This document shows positions 26,641 through 35,293 of a stretch of 64,000 bases of DNA, piece after piece. The notes under the pieces were generated by a model. It made no database searches. It was given only the letters and a program-made list of their open reading frames with translations, and had not been told where the DNA came from. Each line of letters opens with the position of its first letter. The first letter of the stretch is position 1. The DNA is from JBCBDX01 sp038529265. GTDB lineage: Bacteria; Pseudomonadota; Alphaproteobacteria; Rhizobiales; Rhizobiaceae. The translations under genes were made by a program, and so were the position numbers. The stretch spans positions 1 to 64,000 of the forward strand of contig JBCBDX010000010.1 in assembly GCA_038529265.1 (NCBI GenBank). Reading direction: 5' to 3'.

Positions 26641-27381
26641 ATGGGACGTACATTATTCGCGACCATCACACTCGCCGTTGCGTTGAGTGCGTTCACCGTC
26701 TCGGCAAAATCGGAGACGCTTAATCTCGCCGCTACAGAGTGGCCGCCTTTTTATGGTGCCGAGCTTGAGGACAATGGCTTCATGTCTGAGATCGTGTCTG
26801 AAGCTTTTGGTCGTGCAGGGTATCAATCCAGTGTCAGCTTTTTGCCATGGAAACGTGCGTTTGAGGGCACACGTGATGGCGCTTATGATGCGCTTTACAC
26901 GATGTGGTACCGGGAAGAACGCGAAGCTGACTTCATCTTCTCAGACCCGCTTCCTTCCAACGAACTTGTCTTCCTCGTGCGCGCCGGTGATGACGTCACC
27001 TTCGATGGCTATGAAGAGCTGACTGAAAAGCGTGTCGGCGTTGTTCGCGGTTATGCCGCCCCGCCCGGATTTGAAGAGGCCAATCTCCGTATTTCCGAAG
27101 CGCGCGATGATGAAGAAAATCTGCGTAAACTGCTACGGGGTCGTGTAGATGCCGTCTTGACGGACAGGATCGTCGCGCAGCATATTATCAATACTGCGTT
27201 TGAAGATGATGAGGCTTCTTTTGGTTGGATGGAGCCACCCGTTCACGTGGATGTGCAATATATGGTTGTTCCGAAAGCCAACGCTGATGCTTCCGGACTG
27301 ATTGATGCATTCAACGACGCGCTTGCTGAAATGACAGACGATGGCACGCTCAAGGACATTATGGCAAAGCACGGTTTCTGA
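26641..27381 (+). CDS. Orphan family 3 solute-binding protein
   Basis: 246 residues from ATG 26641 behind GGGGAG; a longer in-frame extension to 26512 lacks a signal-like start. The signal peptide is MGRTLFATITLAVALSAFTVSAKS. The mature part is a family 3 periplasmic binding protein: NLAATEWPPFYGAEL, then GFMSEIVSEAFGRAGY, the hinge KRVGVVRGYAAP and a VDAVLTDRIVAQ segment. Members bind amino acids or related small molecules. No permease or ATPase gene is near, while a sensor kinase is divergently encoded 160 bases away, so it may serve as a ligand-loaded partner for the kinase sensor or act with transporter parts elsewhere. Confidence 0.8.
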   Translation: MGRTLFATITLAVALSAFTVSAKSETLNLAATEWPPFYGAELEDNGFMSEIVSEAFGRAGYQSSVSFLPWKRAFEGTRDGAYDALYTMWYREEREADFIFSDPLPSNELVFLVRAGDDVTFDGYEELTEKRVGVVRGYAAPPGFEEANLRISEARDDEENLRKLLRGRVDAVLTDRIVAQHIINTAFEDDEASFGWMEPPVHVDVQYMVVPKANADASGLIDAFNDALAEMTDDGTLKDIMAKHGF

Positions 27382-27635
27382 TTTATTTGCCTAGAAGCAA
27401 ACCATTTAAAAACTCTTCGGCTTGTCCGCGAGCTATATTTGTAACGAAGCTTGTGAAAGCCGGTTAGAGGCAGATGTCGTTTACGTGCCTAGTGCGATTG
27501 TTGTCAGCCAACAGGTCATCAAGACGGTGGTTCGTTTCCTGAAGAGACACCTTGTAAGGAATCCAACTGAGTTATCTGGCGTCCACCTATGTCATATCAT
27601 CATTTATCGCGGAGCGCAGTGACCTGCGTCCTTCG
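27382..27635. other. Convergent intergenic region
   Basis: About 250 bases between the convergent solute-binding protein and phnE genes. No supported gene and no strong terminator were seen. Confidence 0.4.
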
Positions 27636-29249
27636 TCATGAATTGTGCTTGCCAATCAAGCGCGTGCGCAAGGCAGCCGACACATTGTCGAAGATGAATA
27701 CGACGATCAAAATCAGAATCACCATATAGGCAACATTTTCCCAATCCTGATTGGTGCGCATTGCCTCCCAAAGCTTTAGGCCGATACCACCGGCACCGAC
27801 AGCACCAATGATTGTCGCAGATCGCGTGTTGGATTCCCAAAAATAAAGCGCTTGTGACGCAAAGACCGGAAGAACTTGTGGCACAACGCCATAGCGCTGA
27901 ACGGCGGTTGGTGAAGCACCCACGGACCTCACGCCCTCACGCTGCTTGTCATCGATATTTTCCAGCGCTTCCGAATAGAGCTTACCGAATGTGCCGGTAT
28001 CGGTGAAAAAGATCGCCGAGATACCAGCGAGTGGTCCTGGACCAAAGGCACGGGTAAAGAACAGTGCCCAAATGAGCATGTCGACCGAGCGCAAAAAATC
28101 AAAGAAGCGCTTTAAAACCTGGTTGAGGAAGAAGTTCGGGGTGATGTTGCGTGCAGCCAAGAATGACAGCGGGAAGGCCAACAGGCAGGCAAACAGCGTG
28201 CCGACAAACGCCATGACAATTGTCTGCAAAAGCTTGATCCAAACGTCGCCGTGCTGCCATTCGGCATTGTAGACGATGTTGTTCCACATCAGGCCCCAAT
28301 TTGATTTGTCTTCCACCAGACGGGGGCCGGACACCAGGTGGCTAACGACCTGTGTAAATGACATTCCCCAATAGGGCGAAGCGGTGTCAAAAACGAAATT
28401 TTCCCAGCCAAAATAGCGCTTGTTGACCTTCAATTCCTTGGCACGGATTTCAGCGCGGCCACCGAAGCCGAAGTCGAGAAATACCTTCAAGCCTTCAGAC
28501 TTCTGGTCCGCCCAGTCGGGAAGTGGATCAAGTGGCGTCACGATGTTCTCTATAGGGTCAACGGCAGCCCGAAACTCCTCGCCCTGATAGGTGACTGTCA
28601 CCATGTCGGGCGTTGCTATGATTTGCGCACCCGGTTTAACATCGACGACAGCGCGATTAATGCCCTGACGCGTTTCGATCTGCGTTATCGGCTCATCACC
28701 GCCAGACGCCTGAGCGCCGCCTGTTCCCGTACTTGTCGCGCTGGAATTGGGCGACATAAAAGAGAAACCGCTATCGGCAGGCGATGACGGCGCTGGCTCG
28801 TTGCCAGTGCTGGTCGCCGGCGAATTGGGTGACATAAAGCTGTCGATGGCGCCTGCAGCGCTGTTGCTTGTGGTGGTCGCAGACGCTGAAGCCGCTTCAA
28901 CAATCACATTGACCGTGCCGGTCTCAGTCGCAATCCAGTAGGGATCAGGATCTTCGCCGAGCGGTGAGAATCGGGGCCATTCAACAAGGATTTCGCCGGT
29001 TCGATAGTCAATGTCGGGCCGAACCTCGTAGGAGACCCAATCAGCAAGATAGGCGCCTGCGATCTCCCAATTACCCTCCGAAACGGTCTTGGCAATCGCA
29101 AAAAACCAGAAGCAATAGATCGTGTAGAGCACGCAAATGCCGACCACGATGGGCGCCGCAAAGCGTTTGAAGATAGACTGTTTGAACGCTTGAGGGTTGC
29201 GCTCACGGATTGCGATAAACTCGTCTTGTGTCAGCGTGTTCATGGTCAT
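27636..29249 (-). CDS. phnE: Phosphonate ABC transporter permease PhnE, long form
   Basis: 537 residues, far longer than the usual 260-300. A membrane helix near residues 31-50 is followed by an extracytoplasmic region to about 300 and then a typical PhnE permease domain with the EAA-like loop (GVRSVGASPTAVQRYGVVPQ). Residues 117-187 are a low-complexity Ser/Ala/Thr/Pro segment with two SFMSPNS.ATSTG repeats. The ATG overlaps the upstream phnE stop. It is the last gene of the phosphonate operon; phnM and phnN do not follow. Confidence 0.85.
   Translation of the reverse strand: MTMNTLTQDEFIAIRERNPQAFKQSIFKRFAAPIVVGICVLYTIYCFWFFAIAKTVSEGNWEIAGAYLADWVSYEVRPDIDYRTGEILVEWPRFSPLGEDPDPYWIATETGTVNVIVEAASASATTTSNSAAGAIDSFMSPNSPATSTGNEPAPSSPADSGFSFMSPNSSATSTGTGGAQASGGDEPITQIETRQGINRAVVDVKPGAQIIATPDMVTVTYQGEEFRAAVDPIENIVTPLDPLPDWADQKSEGLKVFLDFGFGGRAEIRAKELKVNKRYFGWENFVFDTASPYWGMSFTQVVSHLVSGPRLVEDKSNWGLMWNNIVYNAEWQHGDVWIKLLQTIVMAFVGTLFACLLAFPLSFLAARNITPNFFLNQVLKRFFDFLRSVDMLIWALFFTRAFGPGPLAGISAIFFTDTGTFGKLYSEALENIDDKQREGVRSVGASPTAVQRYGVVPQVLPVFASQALYFWESNTRSATIIGAVGAGGIGLKLWEAMRTNQDWENVAYMVILILIVVFIFDNVSAALRTRLIGKHNS
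28689..28901 (-). repeat. Low-complexity coding insert with internal repeats in phnE
   Basis: Encodes residues 117-187. Within it two 39-base segments (28803-28841 and 28725-28763) encode SFMSPNSPATSTG and SFMSPNSSATSTG. The surrounding permease is not repetitive. Possibly a flexible periplasmic linker that grew by duplication. Confidence 0.65.
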
Positions 29250-30223
29250 CCAGCTCCAAATTCAAACGCTTGATTGCCCACAAGCTTTTTGCGCAGATAG
29301 GCAGACAGCTGATCGACGCAGACAATTGTTGTGAAAAGCAAAAGTATGATCGCGAGCGTTTTGGCCTCGTGACCCCGTCCGATAGACAAACGTAAAGTTT
29401 CACCAATACCGCCCGCGCCAACAGCACCGATTATGGTCGAAGCACGCACATTGATCTCCAGACGAAGTAGTGTGTAGCTTAAGAAATTCGGCATGATCTG
29501 GGGCACAATGCCAAACCAGACCCGCTCGACCCAGGAAGCGCCAACAGCTCGCAAGCCTTCATCCGGCTTCATGTCCGCGTTCTCAACCACCTCGAAGAAT
29601 AGCTTGCCCAGTGCACCGATGGTGTGAATGGCAACTGCGATGATTGCTGGTATTGGCCCAAGCGAAAAGATCGCGAGGAAGAAGCCGGCTATCACGATTT
29701 CAGGGAACGCGCGGAGAAACTCCATGAAACGACGAACGAAGAAGCGCAGCCATTTTGTGGTCGTTAGATTGGTTGCGGCCAGGAAGCAGAGCAGGAAGCC
29801 AAAAGTGAAGCCGATTGCTGTCGAAAGAAGCGCGATGTTGAGCGTTTCAATCATCTTGTAGATGTATTCGGGAATGTAGAGGCTTTCGGTGAAATAGACC
29901 CGCCCATCGGGATAATCATACTTGAAAGAGCCATCATAATAAGGGCTTTCAAGATCAAACATGGCGCGCCAAATTTCCCATCCGTCACGCGGTACCAAGT
30001 CGCCCACAAAATCAAACAGGTGCGGCAGACGATCGAAAAACTTGCCCGCGTTGGTCTCATTGGCGAACCAGAGCGAAAAGAACAGCGCAATCAATACCGC
30101 GCCAACGCCGATCAGTGTGTAGAGACGCTTTGTGTTGCGCAGTTCGCGATAATGGCGCTCAACATCATAGCCGCCATCGGGTTTTGCATAGCGCTCGACG
30201 TCAGAAAGGTCGGTGACAGCCAT
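29246..30223 (-). CDS. phnE: Phosphonate ABC transporter permease PhnE
   Basis: 325 residues. A hydrophobic helix near residue 35-55, a periplasmic segment with YYDGSFKYDYPDGRVYF, then the PhnE permease core with the EAA-like loop (GLRAVGASWVERVWFGIVPQ). Works with the downstream long PhnE as the membrane pair of the PhnCDE importer. Separated from phnD by a strong hairpin. Confidence 0.9.
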   Translation of the reverse strand: MAVTDLSDVERYAKPDGGYDVERHYRELRNTKRLYTLIGVGAVLIALFFSLWFANETNAGKFFDRLPHLFDFVGDLVPRDGWEIWRAMFDLESPYYDGSFKYDYPDGRVYFTESLYIPEYIYKMIETLNIALLSTAIGFTFGFLLCFLAATNLTTTKWLRFFVRRFMEFLRAFPEIVIAGFFLAIFSLGPIPAIIAVAIHTIGALGKLFFEVVENADMKPDEGLRAVGASWVERVWFGIVPQIMPNFLSYTLLRLEINVRASTIIGAVGAGGIGETLRLSIGRGHEAKTLAIILLLFTTIVCVDQLSAYLRKKLVGNQAFEFGAG

Positions 30224-30264
30224 CTTGTCCGCCCAAAAATGTCAAAATGAAATCATCAAAGAAA

Positions 30265-30291
30265 AGCGCCCCACCTTTTGGGTGGGGCGCT
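30265..30291 (-). terminator. Terminator/attenuator between phnD and phnE
   Basis: On the minus strand an 11-bp perfect stem (AGCGCCCCACC and its complement, 5-base loop) is followed directly by TTTCTTT. It lies 15 bases after the phnD stop. It should lower expression of the permeases relative to the binding protein. Confidence 0.75.
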
Positions 30292-30305
30292 CATGTCAGG
30301 ATCGA

Positions 30306-31214
30306 TTAAGAACCGATTTTCGCTTTACGAGCTGCTACAATTGTCTCGTAGAATGAGTGATCAACATCGGTGAAGCCTTTGAAGTCACCGCCCTGGATTG
30401 CCATGAAGCAATCGCGGTCTGCTTCTGGCAGAGCTTTCATGAACGCAACAAACTTGGCGCGAACGTCCTGGTCGAGCTGATTGGATACAACAACAGGACC
30501 GTTAGGGATCAGTGGCGAACGCCAAACTTCATTGACATCGTCCATATCCAGAAGGCCTTTGTCGACCATCTTGCGGATGTTGCCTGATGTGTAGCCATCG
30601 TCAAACTCGCCAACGCCTGATGACCATGTAACCTGAACGTCAAAGTTGCCCTTGAGCATCTCGAGAACACCGTTCTCGTGGCCGCCACCGAAGCCGGTGC
30701 CGGAGAAATAGTCTTCGATCTCCATGCCGAGCTGCGCTGGAAGAGCAACAGATGGGACAAGGAAGCCTGATGTGGAATCAGGGTCAGCAAAGCCAAGCTT
30801 TTTGCCTTTAGCTTCTTCAATGTTGGTGATGCCGCTGTCTTTACGGGCCAGCATGATGGAGTAATAGCCAGTCGCGCCGTCTGTCTGGACTGTGGTCAGA
30901 ACAGGATCGACAGCTTCAGCGTCTGTCAGATAGACTTTTGCATAAGCAGAAGCGCCGAGCTCGGCATAGTCCAGTGTGCCGCCAAGAAGGCCTTGAATAA
31001 CACCATCATAGTCAGCAGCCGGGAAAAGCTTGACTTCTTCAACGCCAATCGCTGCTGGCAGTGAATCGACCATGCACTGGAAGTTGCGCAGGCGGTCAGC
31101 CTCGTTTTCACCGCCGAGGATGCCGATGCGGAATACGTCCTGTGCCTGAGCGGCGACAGAACCAGACAGAACGGTTGCAACGGCAGCCGTAGCAAGAAGT
31201 GCTTTGTTGAACAT
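30306..31214 (-). CDS. phnD: Phosphonate-binding periplasmic protein PhnD
   Basis: 302 residues with a Sec signal peptide (MFNKALLATAAVATVLSGSVAAQA) and a PhnD-type binding fold: FRIGILGGENEADRL, LGASAYAKVYL, and the phosphonate-contacting loop region FADPDSTSGFLVPS. Captures phosphonates (or organophosphates) for PhnCE. It is followed by a strong hairpin. Confidence 0.9.
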   Translation of the reverse strand: MFNKALLATAAVATVLSGSVAAQAQDVFRIGILGGENEADRLRNFQCMVDSLPAAIGVEEVKLFPAADYDGVIQGLLGGTLDYAELGASAYAKVYLTDAEAVDPVLTTVQTDGATGYYSIMLARKDSGITNIEEAKGKKLGFADPDSTSGFLVPSVALPAQLGMEIEDYFSGTGFGGGHENGVLEMLKGNFDVQVTWSSGVGEFDDGYTSGNIRKMVDKGLLDMDDVNEVWRSPLIPNGPVVVSNQLDQDVRAKFVAFMKALPEADRDCFMAIQGGDFKGFTDVDHSFYETIVAARKAKIGS

Positions 31215-31307
31215 TTACTCTCTCCTGTATGGTCGTGGCCAATTGGCCCATTGAGCTTTGCCAACGTGCCCGACCCAGCACGCCAGCAATCACTTTGGCG
31301 TGGCGCT

Positions 31308-32198
31308 TCAGGTGGCCGCCGCTGCCTTATTTCGGGTGGATGAAGTGGTGCGTGCGTCGGCGCTCTCTGCCAGAGCTTCGACCGTCTTTTTTGTCGACTT
31401 GGCTTTTGGCTTAACCGGTGCCAAGCTGGTTGATGTGACCGCTTCGGAAAACGCCTCTTCCAGCTCATCAGCGCCATAGATTTTCCGTGCCGCTTCTTCG
31501 GTAAGGTCGTCCGGACCACCGTCAAAGACAACATTGCCGTGCTGCATGCCGATGATGCGTTCGCAGTACGTGCGGGCCGTATCAAGTGTGTGAAGGTTGG
31601 TGACAACTGTCATGCCATCGCGCTCATTGATGTCTTTCAACGACTGCATCACGATTTGCGCGTTGCGCGGATCAAGCGAAGCGATGGGCTCGTCAGCTAG
31701 AATGACTTTTGGCTGCTGCATCAAAGCGCGTGCGATGGCAACGCGCTGCTGCTGACCGCCTGAGAGTGTACCAGCGCGCTGCATGGCGGCCTTTTCAATG
31801 CCCAAGCGCTCCAGCGCAGCGATTGCCATGGCACGTTCTTGATCAGAAAAGATCCCCAGCAAGCTGGAAACGGTAGAACGATGATTCAGGCGACCGAGCA
31901 TCACGTTGGTCAGAACATCGAGCCGGGGCACCAAATTGAATTGCTGGAAGATCATTGCACAGTCGCGCTGCCAATTGCGCAGGGCCTGACCCTTCAAGCC
32001 GCTAACGCTGACGCCACCGAAGACGATCTCTCCGTCGGAAGTGTCAATCAACCGGTTTATCATTCTAAGGAGAGTGGATTTGCCCGCCCCCGAAGCACCG
32101 ATTATGCCAACCATTTGGCCTTCTGGGATTTTGGTAGTCACGTCATTGACCGCCACGTTTCTTCCGAAACGTCGTGTCACCTGCCTAAGTTCGAGCAT
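31308..32198 (-). CDS. phnC: Phosphonate ABC transporter ATPase PhnC
   Basis: 296 residues. Walker A GASGAGKST, Q-loop FQQFNLVPRLDV, signature TLSGGQQQR, Walker B ILADEPIASLD. The C-terminal 50 or so residues (after ELEEAFSEAV) form a Lys/Ala/Thr-rich tail absent from typical PhnC of about 260-270 residues; it looks disordered. First gene of the phnCDEE unit, preceded by a candidate Pho box. Confidence 0.9.
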   Translation of the reverse strand: MLELRQVTRRFGRNVAVNDVTTKIPEGQMVGIIGASGAGKSTLLRMINRLIDTSDGEIVFGGVSVSGLKGQALRNWQRDCAMIFQQFNLVPRLDVLTNVMLGRLNHRSTVSSLLGIFSDQERAMAIAALERLGIEKAAMQRAGTLSGGQQQRVAIARALMQQPKVILADEPIASLDPRNAQIVMQSLKDINERDGMTVVTNLHTLDTARTYCERIIGMQHGNVVFDGGPDDLTEEAARKIYGADELEEAFSEAVTSTSLAPVKPKAKSTKKTVEALAESADARTTSSTRNKAAAAT

Positions 32199-32257
32199 TA
32201 AATCGCCGCCTTTAAAACACAGTCAGAGGCGCGATAGGGAGCGGAAATGAAGCTAAC

Positions 32258-32286
32258 ATGTCAGTTCCGTGTAACTTTCATGACAG
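32258..32286 (-). promoter_or_regulatory. Candidate Pho box upstream of phnC
   Basis: On the minus strand three 7-base units CTGTCAT, GTTACAC and CTGACAT follow one another with 4-base spacers (period 11). The first equals the PhoB consensus unit, the third differs by one. The innermost unit ends 59 bases before the phnC start, as expected for PhoB activation under phosphate starvation. Confidence 0.75.
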
Positions 32287-32311
32287 TTCACATTCCCACA
32301 TGTGAGTGTCA

Positions 32312-32926
32312 TTAACTGTCATATTTGGCGATAAAATCTGCAGCATTAAGTGCACGGAAATCATCCAAAGCGGCGCGTAATTGATCATGCGACCAATCCC
32401 ACCATGCAAGCATTTCCATGCGAGCGACTAAATCTTCTGACAGGCGACGTTTGATCGGTTTAGCAGGAACGCCGCCCACAATCGTATATGGCTCCACGTC
32501 CTTTGTCACAACGGCGCCGGATGCGACTACAGAGCCATTTCCAATTATGACACCCGGCATGATGGTCGCACCATGTCCAATCCAAACATCGTGTCCAATC
32601 AGCACGCGATGCGAGCGCCGCCATTCAAAGAAAGAGGGCTCGTTTTCCGCATCATCAAAATAATCCCCAGCCCGGTAGGTGAAGTGGTGTTGTGTGGCAC
32701 GCCACATGGGATGGTTCGAAGCATTGATGCGCACATGGCTCGCAATATTGGCAAACTTGCCGATCTTGGCGCACCAGGCTTCTGTCTGGCGGATGAGATA
32801 TGAGTAGTCGCCGATTTCGCACTCAGAAACGATGCAGCCCTCATCAATTTCAGTATATCGACCGAGGGTGGAACCCGACACACGCGCGGTCTCGTGTACC
32901 ATCGGCTCGACTGACAGTTTTGTCAT
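32312..32926 (-). CDS. Hexapeptide-repeat acetyltransferase of the phosphonate operon
   Basis: 204 residues with left-handed beta-helix hexapeptide repeats (SGSTLGRYTEIDEGCIVSEC, GHGATIMPGVIIGNGSVVAS) in the xenobiotic-acetyltransferase style. Proteins of this type (TIGR03308-like, phn_thr-fam) recur inside C-P lyase operons; acetylation of aminophosphonates, as by PhnO, is a suggested but unproven role. Two bases after phnL, so cotranscribed. Confidence 0.8.
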   Translation of the reverse strand: MTKLSVEPMVHETARVSGSTLGRYTEIDEGCIVSECEIGDYSYLIRQTEAWCAKIGKFANIASHVRINASNHPMWRATQHHFTYRAGDYFDDAENEPSFFEWRRSHRVLIGHDVWIGHGATIMPGVIIGNGSVVASGAVVTKDVEPYTIVGGVPAKPIKRRLSEDLVARMEMLAWWDWSHDQLRAALDDFRALNAADFIAKYDS

Positions 32927-32928
32927 GT

Positions 32929-33633
32929 CTACGCGGCCTGCCGTGATGTGAACTGTGTCACGTCGACAATCGTATCGGCCACCGCATCGCGCACATCTGC
33001 ATCATGGAAAATACCCAATAGCGCCACGCCTTGCGCTTTCTTGGCGGCGATCATCTCAATGACCACTTGACGGTTCTTGGCATCAAGTGAGGCGGTGGGT
33101 TCATCCAGCAAGAGCACCGGGTGATCGGTGATGAAACCGCGCGCGATATTAACCCGCTGCTGTTCGCCTCCTGAGAATGTCGCAGGGGGCAACTCCCAAA
33201 GCTCTTTTGGAAGGTTGAGCCGCGCGAGCAACTCTTGTGCTTTATGCGTTGCGTCATCTCGACTCATGCCCCACGCCAAAAGCGGTTCGGCAACCACATC
33301 TACAGCGGTAACTCTGGGAACAGTTCTGAGAAATTGGCTGACATAGCCAATCGTTCTCTTTCTGATGTCCAAAATCGTGCGCGGTTCAGCAGAAGCCAGA
33401 TCAATGGTTATGCCTTCGTGCTGAACCAATATCTGCCCGCCATCGACGCTGTAGTTGCCATAGATCATTTTCAAGATTGATGATTTTCCAATGCCTGACG
33501 GGCCGCCCAGCACTGAGCATGAGCCCCCGTCGAGGTGGAAATTTACGTGGTCAAAAACGGGAATTTGGACGCCGCCGCGCAGATGCATGGTGAAGCTTTT
33601 GCGAAGGTCGTGAACAATTAAAGGAACCGTCAT
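32929..33633 (-). CDS. phnL: C-P lyase system ATPase-like protein PhnL
   Basis: 234 residues from ATG 33633, two bases after the phnK stop; a TTG two codons upstream is in frame. ABC-type motifs: Walker A GGPSGIGKSS, signature FSGGEQQR, Walker B LLLDEPTASLD. PhnL is a soluble partner of the PhnGHIJ complex needed for phosphonate activation, with no membrane component. Confidence 0.9.
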   Translation of the reverse strand: MTVPLIVHDLRKSFTMHLRGGVQIPVFDHVNFHLDGGSCSVLGGPSGIGKSSILKMIYGNYSVDGGQILVQHEGITIDLASAEPRTILDIRKRTIGYVSQFLRTVPRVTAVDVVAEPLLAWGMSRDDATHKAQELLARLNLPKELWELPPATFSGGEQQRVNIARGFITDHPVLLLDEPTASLDAKNRQVVIEMIAAKKAQGVALLGIFHDADVRDAVADTIVDVTQFTSRQAA

Positions 33634-33635
33634 GA

Positions 33636-34412
33636 TCAAACCTGCAAAATCGATGAAACGAGGAGCTGTGTGTAAGGTTCGCGCGGATCATCCAGCACGC
33701 GGTCAGTCAGGCCTGTTTCGATAACCTGGCCGTCTTTCATCACCATCATGCGGTGAGACAGGAGCCGAGCAACGGCGAGATCGTGCGTAACGACGATGAT
33801 TGACAGACCTAAGTCTGTCACCAATCCACGAACCAGATCAAGCAAGCGTGCTTGGACTGAAACATCCAAGCCACCGGTTGGCTCATCCATGAAAACCAGC
33901 CGTGGTGACGTGACCAGATTGCGTGCGATCTGAAGCCGCTGCCGCATGCCGCCAGAGAAGGCGCGGGGCTGATCATCGATCCGATCGGCTGCAATTTCAA
34001 CTCTTCCCAGCCAATCAGTAGCCGTTTCGCGTATTTGGCCGTAGTGGCGGTCGCCGACTGCCATCAAACGTTCACCAACATTGGCACCGGCAGAAACGGT
34101 CATCCGCAAACCATCGGCCGGGTTCTGGTGCACAAATCCCCAATCTGTGCGCATCAGAAAGCGGCGTTCCGCTTCACCCATTGTATAGAGGTTGCGCGTT
34201 TCGCCGTCGCGCATGTGATACGTAACGGATCCGGTAGTTGGCATCAGACGGGTTGAAATACAGTTCAACAAAGTCGTTTTGCCAGAACCGGACTCGCCGA
34301 CAACAGCCAAAACTTCGCCGGGCCACAAGTCAAATGAGACGTCCCGACATCCGATGCGATCACCGTAAACCTTGGTAACGTTTGAAGCGGACAGAAGTGG
34401 TTGATCGGTCAT
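33636..34412 (-). CDS. phnK: C-P lyase system ATPase-like protein PhnK
   Basis: 258 residues. Walker A GESGSGKTT, signature FSGGMRQR, Walker B LVFMDEPTGGLD. PhnK binds the PhnGHIJ core complex and is required in vivo. The start overlaps the phnJ stop by 4 bases. Confidence 0.92.
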   Translation of the reverse strand: MTDQPLLSASNVTKVYGDRIGCRDVSFDLWPGEVLAVVGESGSGKTTLLNCISTRLMPTTGSVTYHMRDGETRNLYTMGEAERRFLMRTDWGFVHQNPADGLRMTVSAGANVGERLMAVGDRHYGQIRETATDWLGRVEIAADRIDDQPRAFSGGMRQRLQIARNLVTSPRLVFMDEPTGGLDVSVQARLLDLVRGLVTDLGLSIIVVTHDLAVARLLSHRMMVMKDGQVIETGLTDRVLDDPREPYTQLLVSSILQV

Positions 34413-35293
34413 TGTAAAGGTTCAAACTCTTTAAAATTCATCTGAGTACCGACATGCCCAGCAGCACGGCGCTTTTCGCAGAAGTCTGTGTCAGAGCAGC
34501 AGAACATGCGACCTCCCTTATCATCGAGAATAACCTCATCGAGATATACGCCCTCTGCGCCGCACAAGGCGCATGGCTGCTCGAACTTGTTGACCTCAAA
34601 CGGGTAGTCCTCAAAGTCCAAACTGACGACTTGGGTGTAAGGCGGAATGGCATAGATACGTTTTTCGCGGCCCGCGCCGAATAGCTGCAGCGCCTCGGAA
34701 TTGTTCATCTTCGGATTGTCAAACTTAGGCGTCGGCGACGGGTCCATAACGTAGCGATCTTCGACCTTCACTGGATAGGCATAGGTCGTGGCGATGCGCC
34801 CGTTCTTGGCAATATCCTCATACAGTTTGACGTGCATGAGGCCATATTCTTCGAGCGCATGCATCTTGCGCGTTTCCGTTTCGCGCGGCTCCAGAAAACG
34901 CAGCGGTTCAGGGATCGGCACTTGATAAACGAGGGTTTGGCCTTCGGTCAGCGTCTCTTCAGGAATGCGGTGACGGGTCTGGATGATCGTGGCATCTGCC
35001 GTATCAGTTGTCGTTTCAACGTCCGCTGTATTTTCAAAAAATTTTCGGATTGAGACAGCGTTTGTCGTGTCGTCAGACCCTTGATCAATAACCTTGAGAA
35101 CATCGTCCGGTCCAATGATGGAAGCGGTCACCTGAACCCCACCTGTGCCCCACCCGTAAGGCATAGGCATTTCGCGGCTCGCGAATGGCACCTGATAGCC
35201 GGGGATCGCAATCGCTTTCAGGATTGCGCGGCGAATCATTCTTTTCGTTTGCTCATCCAGATAGGCGAAATTGTATGTGGTCTGCGCCGTCAT
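34409..35293 (-). CDS. phnJ: Alpha-D-ribose 1-methylphosphonate 5-phosphate C-P lyase PhnJ
   Basis: 294 residues. The radical-SAM iron-sulfur ligands are in the atypical spacing of this enzyme, C241-X2-C244-X21-C266-X5-C272, the same numbering as known for the E. coli protein. It breaks the carbon-phosphorus bond using a glycyl and thiyl radical. It overlaps phnI and phnK by 4 bases each. Nothing suggests loss of function. Confidence 0.97.
   Translation of the reverse strand: MTAQTTYNFAYLDEQTKRMIRRAILKAIAIPGYQVPFASREMPMPYGWGTGGVQVTASIIGPDDVLKVIDQGSDDTTNAVSIRKFFENTADVETTTDTADATIIQTRHRIPEETLTEGQTLVYQVPIPEPLRFLEPRETETRKMHALEEYGLMHVKLYEDIAKNGRIATTYAYPVKVEDRYVMDPSPTPKFDNPKMNNSEALQLFGAGREKRIYAIPPYTQVVSLDFEDYPFEVNKFEQPCALCGAEGVYLDEVILDDKGGRMFCCSDTDFCEKRRAAGHVGTQMNFKEFEPLQ

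Noticed and set aside
27422..27622. 66-codon open frame between convergent genes
   Set aside because: No ribosome site, domain or signal; likely random.
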